Positions 53,357 to 64,000 of a stretch of 64,000 bases of DNA are shown here, in pieces. The DNA is from Lactobacillus sp. (lineage in GTDB: Bacteria > Bacillota > Bacilli > Lactobacillales > Lactobacillaceae). The notes under the pieces are model-generated. The model was not told where the DNA came from. It did no database searches and was given only the letters and a program-made list of their open reading frames with translations. Where the stretch lies: contig JALCDX010000001.1 in NCBI GenBank assembly GCA_022641965.1, forward strand, positions 42,120 through 106,119, in the 5' to 3' direction. Made by a program: the position numbers and the translations under genes. Within the stretch, counting starts at the first letter, position 1. Each line of letters begins with the position of its first letter.

Positions 53357-53375
53357 TTTTTCAGTCAGCTGGAAA

Positions 53376-53406
53376 AAGTCCTTCCCTTGCGGTAAGGCTT
53401 TTTATT
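53376..53406 (+). terminator. Terminator of rpsD
   Basis: AAGtCCTT-cccttgcggt-AAGGCTTTTT. Confidence 0.65.
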
Positions 53407-53443
53407 TTAACCAGACAAAGTTGCTGGGAAAGGAGCCCTAGCT

Positions 53444-53908
53444 ATGGCCGAAGACTTGAACAAACGATTAGAAATGAAAGCTCAGGGCATCACGCCCCAA
53501 ACTCGCCCTGACGAACGCAGGCGATACTTAGGATCTTTGCGCGAACGCGTTTACGTCCGCCTAACCGTGGCAGAAACTCAAGACAAAGCCACTGGCAATT
53601 TATTTTTGCAGCACTTTGCTGATTTTAAAGACTATGAAGTGCTCATCAACGGTCGTATGCCGCAAAGCCAATTGGTTGATCAAGTGATTGCCAAATGCGG
53701 ACAAACCAATACTTCTTTTCGTTTGATTAACGATCAAACAGCTCAGACGGATCCAGCTTCTACTGGTATTTTAGTGGTGGCTAAAACTGCCCTCAACCGC
53801 CCTCGCATCGAAATTAAGCAAGTTTACGCGCCTGAGGCTCCTAAAGAAGAGTTAAGCAGTTCAGCTAAGCCAAGTCTGTGGCAGCGAATCTTTCACAAAA
53901 ACGGCTAG
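53444..53908 (+). CDS. YueI family protein (DUF1694)
   Basis: 154 aa; YLGSLRERVYVRLTVAETQD; RBS AAAGGAG. Confidence 0.85.
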   Translation: MAEDLNKRLEMKAQGITPQTRPDERRRYLGSLRERVYVRLTVAETQDKATGNLFLQHFADFKDYEVLINGRMPQSQLVDQVIAKCGQTNTSFRLINDQTAQTDPASTGILVVAKTALNRPRIEIKQVYAPEAPKEELSSSAKPSLWQRIFHKNG

Positions 53909-53953
53909 TCGCGCAAGCCTACTCCTGTCTCAATGAAAGCGATCCCAAAAAGT

Positions 53954-53981
53954 TTGACATTGCGGCGGAATTTGTTACTAT
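53954..53981 (+). promoter_or_regulatory. Promoter of the 6S-like RNA
   Basis: TTGACA (53954-53959), 16 nt, TACTAT (53976-53981); predicted start coincides with the 5' arm of the closing stem. Confidence 0.75.
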
Positions 53982-53988
53982 ATAGTTG

Positions 53989-54166
53989 ATTCGAGTTGAT
54001 CGTTATCAATAATTGTAATGTTGACCGATCAAACCATACGACGTTAGAGTTTGTAAGTAACTACTGAATCGGAAGACTCTTCGTGAGGATCCATATTCAC
54101 TGCGATACAGGCTCATTATTTGAACACTGCGGGTTCAACAACGTCATTATTCATATCAACTCGAAT
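53989..54166 (+). ncRNA. 6S RNA-like structured RNA (candidate SsrS / Lacto-usp-type element)
   Basis: 12-bp terminal helix ATTCGAGTTGAT/ATCAACTCGAAT (53989-54000/54155-54166), inner helix GTTGACCG/CGGgtTCAAC, central bubble, apical arm GAGTTTGTA/TACAGGCTC (54047-54055/54106-54114); ~178 nt. Confidence 0.8.
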
Positions 54167-54182
54167 TATTCTGAATTTTCAG

Positions 54183-54208
54183 AGCGACTGCTTAGCAGTC
54201 GCTTTTTT
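54183..54208 (+). terminator. Terminator after the 6S-like RNA
   Basis: AGCGACTGC-tta-GCAGTCGCTTTTTT. Confidence 0.9.
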
Positions 54209-54226
54209 CTTGAATTGAGGTCATTT

Positions 54227-54502
54227 ATGCTCATCAAAATTCTGATGGCTGTTTTCATTGCCCTTTTGCTCCTAACGGCCTTTTTCTTATTAGGACACCA
54301 GCAGGCCATGCTGGAAGCGTTAGGACAAGAAACAAGCCCACACAAACTTGCTGTTGTTAAATACTCCGCTTATGCTCTTTTAGCAGTTAGCTTGCTCGGC
54401 ATCATTATTGTCCTTGCCTGTCCGCCGCTTTGGAATGTGTTAACGCTAGTCATTGCTTGTCTGATTATTTTAGTCTTCAGTCAATTAATTATGTCAAAGT
54501 AG
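54227..54502 (+). CDS. Small hydrophobic membrane protein (91 aa) upstream of usp
   Basis: MLIKILMAVFIALLLLTAFFLLGHQQAML...; start at 54227; the track's N-terminal extension covers the ncRNA and terminator. Confidence 0.75.
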   Translation: MLIKILMAVFIALLLLTAFFLLGHQQAMLEALGQETSPHKLAVVKYSAYALLAVSLLGIIIVLACPPLWNVLTLVIACLIILVFSQLIMSK

Positions 54503-54540
54503 CCTCAAATTGGTAAAATATAAGTGAAGAGGTGAACAAC

Positions 54541-54987
54541 ATGTTATCACAATACAAACACATTCTGGTTTCTGTCGATGGCTCCAAAGAAGCCGATCGT
54601 GCCTTCAGCAAAGCCGTAGCCGTAGCTGCCCGCAACCAAGCCACGCTAGATATTTTGCATGTCATTGATACGCGTGCTTTTCAAAACGTTTCAAGTTTTG
54701 ACTCAGCCATGGTCGAACAAATTTCAGGCGATGCCAAAACCAAGATGGAGGATTATGCCGATCGTGCTCGTAAGGCTGGCATTAACGAAGTTCATTATGC
54801 AATTGAATTTGGTTCGCCAAAGAGCATTATCAGTCATGATTATCCAAGCAAACATCAAACTGATTTAATTATTCTAGGAGCAACCGGTCTAAATGCAGTT
54901 GAACGGATGCTAATCGGTAGCGTTACCGAATATGTTACTCGCACAGCCGATTGTGACGTCATGGTAATTAGAACGCCATTATCTTAA
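54541..54987 (+). CDS. Universal stress protein (UspA family)
   Basis: YKHILVSVDGSKEADRAFSKAV, LIILGATGLNAVERMLIGSVTEYVTR; start MLSQYK after AGAGGTG. Confidence 0.95.
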   Translation: MLSQYKHILVSVDGSKEADRAFSKAVAVAARNQATLDILHVIDTRAFQNVSSFDSAMVEQISGDAKTKMEDYADRARKAGINEVHYAIEFGSPKSIISHDYPSKHQTDLIILGATGLNAVERMLIGSVTEYVTRTADCDVMVIRTPLS

Positions 54988-54997
54988 TTAAAAAGTT

Positions 54998-55027
54998 AAA
55001 CATTGGGGCTAGTTGTCCTAATGTTTT
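54998..55027 (+). terminator. Terminator of usp
   Basis: AACATTGGG...CCTAATGTTTTTTT. Confidence 0.75.
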
Positions 55028-55056
55028 TTTGTACCCTAAAATAAGGAAATCCTAAC

Positions 55057-56202
55057 ATGAAAATTGTTTTAGCACCTGATTCATTTAAAGAAAGTTTAAC
55101 AGCAGCTCAAGTTTGCCAAGCAATGGCACAAGGAATTAGGCAAGTATCTCAGCAGGTAGAGATAAAATCCATTCCAATGGCAGATGGCGGCGATGGAACA
55201 ATGGATGCGTTAGTTGCGGCAACTGCTGGACAAGTTATTTCCGTCCCTGTCACTGACCCATTAGGAAATACAGTTGCAGCCAACTTTGGTATGCTGCCTG
55301 ATCAGCAAACAGCTGTGATTGAAATGGCACAGGCTAGCGGATTAGACTACGTCGCCTTTGATCAGCGAACTCCGGAAAGTATTCTGCGAGCCACAACTTA
55401 CGGAACGGGAGAACTAATCGAAGCAGCCCTAGATCATGGCGCTAAAAAATTGATTATTGGTTTGGGCGGCAGCGCAACCAATGATGGCGGCGCAGGCTTA
55501 GCACAAGCCTTAGGAGTTATCTTCTTTGATGAGCAGGGACAGGCCCTAAAAAATAAACTTGGAGGCGGAGATTTAGCGGCCATTGCCAGCTTAAGTATTA
55601 AAAAACTTGATCCTCGCTTAGCCAAGACCGAAATACTATTGGCTAGCGATGTAACTTCTCCCCTCGTCGGCCCAACGGGCGCAAGTTTTATGTTTGGTAG
55701 ACAAAAAGGTGCCGATAAAATTACCCAACAAGTACTTGATGATAATTTGCGCCACTACGCAAAAGTTATTGAAACAGCTTTAGGCAAACAAGTTTCTTCC
55801 CTGCCCGGCAGCGGAGCAGCTGGCGGATTGGGAGCTGGTTTATTGGCTTTTACGCAAGCCGAACTAGTCCCTGGTTTTACTGTTATCGCAGAAGAAGTTC
55901 ACTTGGCTGAATACATCAAGCAAGCCGATTTAGTCTTAACTGGTGAGGGCGGCACGGATGGACAAACCAAATTTGGCAAAACCCCATTTGGGGTAGCACA
56001 ACTGGCCAAGAAAGCAAATGTACCAGTTATTTCTTTAGCCGGAAATTTGGGAGCTGGCTATCAAGATTTGTATTCCGCCGGTTTTACTGCCTTCTTTTCA
56101 ATCTTGCCAGGTCCAAGATCATTAACACAGGCCCTGCAGGCTGCTAGCGATAATGTCGCGCAAACAACGGCCAACATTATGAGGCTTTGGCTAGCAAAAT
56201 AG
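55057..56202 (+). CDS. Glycerate kinase
   Basis: 381 aa; KIVLAPDSFKESLTAAQVCQAMAQG, MADGGDGTMDAL, GLGGSATNDGGAG. Confidence 0.96.
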   Translation: MKIVLAPDSFKESLTAAQVCQAMAQGIRQVSQQVEIKSIPMADGGDGTMDALVAATAGQVISVPVTDPLGNTVAANFGMLPDQQTAVIEMAQASGLDYVAFDQRTPESILRATTYGTGELIEAALDHGAKKLIIGLGGSATNDGGAGLAQALGVIFFDEQGQALKNKLGGGDLAAIASLSIKKLDPRLAKTEILLASDVTSPLVGPTGASFMFGRQKGADKITQQVLDDNLRHYAKVIETALGKQVSSLPGSGAAGGLGAGLLAFTQAELVPGFTVIAEEVHLAEYIKQADLVLTGEGGTDGQTKFGKTPFGVAQLAKKANVPVISLAGNLGAGYQDLYSAGFTAFFSILPGPRSLTQALQAASDNVAQTTANIMRLWLAK

Positions 56203-56213
56203 ATTTTTAACGC

Positions 56214-56256
56214 AAAAACAGGGTAGCAAGTAGATTAGTCTTGCTACCCTGTTTTT
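56214..56256. terminator. Bidirectional terminator between glycerate kinase and rodA
   Basis: AAAACAGGGTAGCAAG-tagattagt-CTTGCTACCCTGTTTT. Confidence 0.9.
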
Positions 56257-56272
56257 TATCAGTTTTAATTGT

Positions 56273-57463
56273 TTAAAAGTCGCCAGCTGTACTGAAAATA
56301 TAATCCTTGTGGTGATATTTCATGGAAAGGATCAACCCGATTCCAATCATGTTTCCTAACAAAGCAGAACCACCCTGCGAAACAAAAGGCAAAGGAATAC
56401 CAGTTAATGGCAATAAATCAATGCTCATCCCAATATTTTCAAACACGTGGAATAAGATCATCATGATAATTCCAGTTGAAATGTAGGAATAAAAATTATT
56501 CTTGGTTTCAAAAGTAATCTTAACCATTTGGAAAATAAGGCAAGTGTAAATCAAAATCAGAAAAACGCTGCCAATAAAGCCAAATGATTCAGCGATAACT
56601 GAGAAGACCATGTCAGAGGTTCTAACTGGCACATAAACTGAAATATGACCAAAGCCTTTGCCAAATAGCTGACCTGAGCCAACCGCCTTCATGCTTTGCC
56701 AAAGCTGATATGCTCCCTGGGAAGTATCCCCAGATGGATCCAGCCAAGAATTAATTCGTTCAAACTGATACGCCCGGAAGAAATTGCCTAGCAAAGCTTG
56801 CCCCCAGGAAGTAGTAACCAGCATAATTGCGATTACCCCTAGCGCAATTACAACGCCATAAACGGGGATAATTATTTTCCAGGAGATACCAGAAACTAGA
56901 ACCATCCCAGCAACAATCGCAATGAATACCAACAAGGTACCAAAGTCGTTCTGCATCCGCAATAAAACGGCAACTGGCGCCAGCCAAAGAATGATTTTGC
57001 CCAGCAGCAGCCAGTCATTGCGAAAACTATGGCCGTATTTATCGTTATGATCGCGAATTACTCGCGCCAGCATAAGTACAAAGGCCGGCTTCATAATTTC
57101 GGATGGCTGAAAGCTAATTGGACCTAAACTGAACCAGCTTTTAGCACCGGTTTTGTCAAACATTGTACGGCTATAAAGAAAGAGCACGGCAACCAGGAAA
57201 ATAATGCCCACTGCGTACGCATAGGGGGCAATTTTAAATAGCTGTTCGGCATCAAATTGCATAACAACAATGACAATCCCAATTGTAATCACGTACCAAG
57301 CCGCTTGCACAATTACTAACCGAGTTGGATTGCCCAAATTGCTGTCATCGCGAGCAGCGACCCAGATGCAATACAGGCTGATTATAGCCAACAGCAAAAC
57401 TGAGCCGACCACGCCCCAAGCGATTCGGTCGACCCAATTGGTTTTATTTTCTGCCTGTGGCAT
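56273..57463 (-). CDS. rodA: Rod shape-determining protein RodA (SEDS family)
   Basis: 396 aa; FQPSEIMKPAFVLMLAR, GSGQLFGKGFGHISVYVPVRTSDMVFSVIAE. Confidence 0.94.
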   Translation of the reverse strand: MPQAENKTNWVDRIAWGVVGSVLLLAIISLYCIWVAARDDSNLGNPTRLVIVQAAWYVITIGIVIVVMQFDAEQLFKIAPYAYAVGIIFLVAVLFLYSRTMFDKTGAKSWFSLGPISFQPSEIMKPAFVLMLARVIRDHNDKYGHSFRNDWLLLGKIILWLAPVAVLLRMQNDFGTLLVFIAIVAGMVLVSGISWKIIIPVYGVVIALGVIAIMLVTTSWGQALLGNFFRAYQFERINSWLDPSGDTSQGAYQLWQSMKAVGSGQLFGKGFGHISVYVPVRTSDMVFSVIAESFGFIGSVFLILIYTCLIFQMVKITFETKNNFYSYISTGIIMMILFHVFENIGMSIDLLPLTGIPLPFVSQGGSALLGNMIGIGLILSMKYHHKDYIFSTAGDF

Positions 57464-57480
57464 TTATTTCACCAGCCCCT

Positions 57481-57708
57481 TTACTTTTCATGCAAAGCAA
57501 AGTAAGACAACAGGTCATTGATCGCACTCTCCAAAGATTTTGAATAAAGCGTATGCTTATCTTTTGAAGTCGTCACGCGAAAACGCGTAGTCATATTTTC
57601 GATGACGCCAATTGTCTGCTTGCCGGGAATGACGACTTCCCAGGCTGGATGTGACAGCCCTTTGCGTTCATTTACTTCAACTTCAATATTGTTTAATCTT
57701 TTTGACAT
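57481..57708 (-). CDS. DUF2969 family protein
   Basis: 75 aa, between yidD and rodA as in other lactobacilli. Confidence 0.75.
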   Translation of the reverse strand: MSKRLNNIEVEVNERKGLSHPAWEVVIPGKQTIGVIENMTTRFRVTTSKDKHTLYSKSLESAINDLLSYFALHEK

Positions 57709-57717
57709 AAATAACTC

Positions 57718-58014
57718 CTATTTTTTGGCCCCTGGGTGAAAGGCAGCAGCAATAATTTCATCTTCATACCTTTCTGGATGCGGGTTCCGGCGCAAAGTAA
57801 AGTTGTCAGGCACGGGATCAACCCCGCCTTTAACCAAGGGATTGCACCGGATAATTCGCGCTAGACCCATAATCAGTCCACCTAAACACCCATGCTTTTC
57901 AATTGCTGACACCATATAGGCCGAACAAGTTGGATAATAGCGGCAAGTAGGTGGGAATAGCGGTGAAATAAACTTTTGATAGCCATGAACCAAAAATATT
58001 AAAACTTTTTTCAT
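57718..58014 (-). CDS. yidD: Membrane protein insertion efficiency factor YidD
   Basis: 98 aa; [21 protein letters not shown]. Confidence 0.95.
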   Translation of the reverse strand: MKKVLIFLVHGYQKFISPLFPPTCRYYPTCSAYMVSAIEKHGCLGGLIMGLARIIRCNPLVKGGVDPVPDNFTLRRNPHPERYEDEIIAAAFHPGAKK

Positions 58015-58193
58015 CAGCTAATAAATTGAAATAAATGCAGCCAGCTGCTTGGAAAGAAAATTGCGAATGGATTACCGCTCGCAATCCCGCAACCAATAAA
58101 CGCGCCGATCACAATCATCAAAATCAGCCAGCCACACAAGCGAAAGAATTTCTGAATTTTAGCTTTAACAATTGCTTGATTAAACAATTTCAT
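58014..58193 (-). CDS. EpuA-like (PF11772) small membrane protein, often mislabelled RNA polymerase subunit beta
   Basis: Not in ORF track: [63 protein letters not shown] overlap with yidD. Confidence 0.75.
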   Translation of the reverse strand: MKLFNQAIVKAKIQKFFRLCGWLILMIVIGAFIGCGIASGNPFAIFFPSSWLHLFQFIS

Positions 58194-58195
58194 AA

Positions 58196-59200
58196 TTAAT
58201 GCTTCTTATGGGCGGCAATGTTTTTGAGCAACACACCAGTGCCTAAAGCAACAGCTTCTAGCGGCTGATCTGCGGTCAAAACTGGAACTTGCAGGTAATA
58301 TTGAATCAATTTATCAATATTCTTAAGCAATGCTCCCCCACCGGTCAGCATAATTCCGCGGTCAACAATATCGGCCGACAATTCTGGCGGAGTTTGCTCC
58401 AGCACTTGCTTAGTAGCAGCAATGATTGACATCAAGCCATCGTGCAAAGCTGATTGAATTTGCGGAGCTGTGACAGTCGTTTGTTTTGGCAAGCCATCAA
58501 CTAAATCACGTCCACGAACGGTAATGGTTTCATCTTCTTTGGCATCGAAAGCAAAACCAATTTGCATTTTAATCTGTTCAGCCGTTCTTTGCCCAATCAG
58601 CAAATTGCTATTGTTCTTCAAAAAGTTGATAACAGCTTGGTTCATTTCGTCACCAGCCCATCGCAAAGAGCGGGACGTAACGATTTCGCCCATTGATAAG
58701 ACCGCAATATCAGTTGTACCGCCACCGATATCAATAACCATGTTGCCTTGTGGTTTAAAGATATCCAATCCGGCACCGACAGCAGCAACTTTCGGCTCAA
58801 AGTCTAAGTAAACATTGCCACCGCCAGATTTTTCAGCAGCCTGTATAATGGCTTTCTGCTCAATCGAAGTCACGCCAGTTGGCGCGCAAATCAAGATATT
58901 TGGTTTAGACAAAAAGCCTTTGACATTCAGCTTATTAATAAAATAGCTCAGCATAGCTTCAGTAATGTCAAAGTCGGCGATGACGCCATTTTTCAGGGGG
59001 CGGATTACTCGAATGTTTCCAGGAGTACGCCCCACCATTTTGTAGGCTTCTGTTCCTACGGCAACAACTTTGTTGTTGGTAGTATCAACCGCAACGACTG
59101 AGGGCTCGTTCAAGACAATGCCTTTGCCTGAAAGATTAATCAATACGTTAGCAGTTCCTAAATCTATTCCTATATCTCTTGCCAATCTTGGAACCTCCAT
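58196..59200 (-). CDS. mbl: MreB/Mbl family rod shape-determining protein (second paralog)
   Basis: 334 aa; [53 protein letters not shown]. Confidence 0.93.
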   Translation of the reverse strand: MEVPRLARDIGIDLGTANVLINLSGKGIVLNEPSVVAVDTTNNKVVAVGTEAYKMVGRTPGNIRVIRPLKNGVIADFDITEAMLSYFINKLNVKGFLSKPNILICAPTGVTSIEQKAIIQAAEKSGGGNVYLDFEPKVAAVGAGLDIFKPQGNMVIDIGGGTTDIAVLSMGEIVTSRSLRWAGDEMNQAVINFLKNNSNLLIGQRTAEQIKMQIGFAFDAKEDETITVRGRDLVDGLPKQTTVTAPQIQSALHDGLMSIIAATKQVLEQTPPELSADIVDRGIMLTGGGALLKNIDKLIQYYLQVPVLTADQPLEAVALGTGVLLKNIAAHKKH

Positions 59201-59254
59201 CTTTTTATCAGATGAAATTATACCATAAAAATGTCTACAATTTATTTGGTCAGT

Positions 59255-59491
59255 CTAGTCTTTAAAAAGATATAACAAAGCTTGTGATTGATCAACCAGC
59301 ATCAGTAAAAATTGACCAACTAAAAAGCCTAAGGCAATTGCCAAAAACAAAGCTAGCACTTGTGCTTCAAAAACATGCCCCTTGCGCACGTATTTTTCAA
59401 CATGCACGGCCATAACTGCTTTGAAAGACAAACCGCAAGTTAGCAAATATGTAACCAGACTAACAACAGCGTGGATTCCTAAATTTTTCAT
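59255..59491 (-). CDS. DUF1146 family membrane protein
   Basis: 78 aa from MKNLGIHAVVSLVTYLL; between atpC and mbl. Confidence 0.8.
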   Translation of the reverse strand: MKNLGIHAVVSLVTYLLTCGLSFKAVMAVHVEKYVRKGHVFEAQVLALFLAIALGFLVGQFLLMLVDQSQALLYLFKD

Positions 59492-59511
59492 TGCATCTTT
59501 CCTAATAAAAA

Positions 59512-59535
59512 ACGACAGCCTTGGCAGGCTGCCGT
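59512..59535 (-). terminator. Terminator of the atp operon
   Basis: ACGGCAGCC-tgccaa-GGCTGTCGTTTTTT (minus strand), after atpC. Confidence 0.85.
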
Positions 59536-59558
59536 AAAATAATAAGCTCAAAATCGGC

Positions 59559-59999
59559 TTATTGATTGCGATCATTATACACGTTGATTCGGTTCATTGC
59601 ACGCCGCAGAGCAATTTGAGCCCGAGCATAAGTCACTTGATCATGCTTTTGCTGAGCTTCAGTCAGCAGACGCTGAGCACGCTCACGTGCTGATTGGGCA
59701 CGCTTAACGTCAATGTTGCGTTCACGTTCAGCTGAATCAGCAATAATTGTTGCATGATTATTCAAGAATTCTATATAACCACCATTAACGGCCAATAAAT
59801 CAATTCGGTCATTCATGGCATGTTTGCGTTTGACTTTAACCTCACCAATGGACAAAGGGGTGATTAAAGGCGCGTGGTTGTATAGAAAGCCCCGCTGACC
59901 GTCAATTGCTTCAATTTGCAAATAGGCACTATTGTGATCATAAACAATGCCAGTCGGCGTGATCACTGTTACCTTAAAAAGCTTTTCCTTCTCTGCCAT
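59559..59999 (-). CDS. atpC: F0F1 ATP synthase subunit epsilon
   Basis: 146 aa; [39 protein letters not shown]. Confidence 0.96.
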   Translation of the reverse strand: MAEKEKLFKVTVITPTGIVYDHNSAYLQIEAIDGQRGFLYNHAPLITPLSIGEVKVKRKHAMNDRIDLLAVNGGYIEFLNNHATIIADSAERERNIDVKRAQSARERAQRLLTEAQQKHDQVTYARAQIALRRAMNRINVYNDRNQ

Positions 60000-60010
60000 G
60001 GCGCATCACC

Positions 60011-62436
<2,426 letters not shown>

Positions 62437-62447
62437 ATAGCTACCTC

Positions 62448-64000
<1,553 letters not shown>

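Noticed and set aside
54083-54226. N-terminal extension of the 139-aa ORF
   Set aside because: Covers the 6S-like RNA 3' half and its terminator; ATG 54227 is the sensible start

Overview
This 64 kb window is a gene-dense, low-GC Firmicutes chromosome segment, almost certainly Lactobacillaceae judging by gene order and protein families. It is mostly housekeeping: competence genes (holA', comEC, comEA), ftsW/ylbG/rsmD/sepM, typA, def, rpoY-rnjA, a lipid kinase, an FtsX-type ABC exporter, recD2, mnmA/DUF1831/nifS, mtnN, ileS, the full dcw division/cell-wall cluster (divIVA back to mraZ), mreBCD, radC, folC, valS, thiI/nifS, ezrA, rpsD, a usp locus, glycerate kinase, rodA, yidD, mbl and the atp operon (atpC, D, G, A, atpH'). 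I see no phage, IS element, CRISPR array, rRNA or tRNA. The best non-coding signals are: (1) a ~178-nt 6S-RNA-like structure upstream of a small membrane protein/usp operon, with its own promoter and terminator; (2) a nested-stem leader before rpsD; (3) three 10-bp-phased GTGG repeats upstream of mraZ; (4) T-box leaders before ileS and valS. Other observations are a truncated and frame-split ABC permease, absence of coaD from its usual place, two separate desulfurase/tRNA-thiolase modules, and several small proteins missing from the ORF track. I found no convincing undescribed multi-gene system. All family calls are from reading the sequence; no searches were run.
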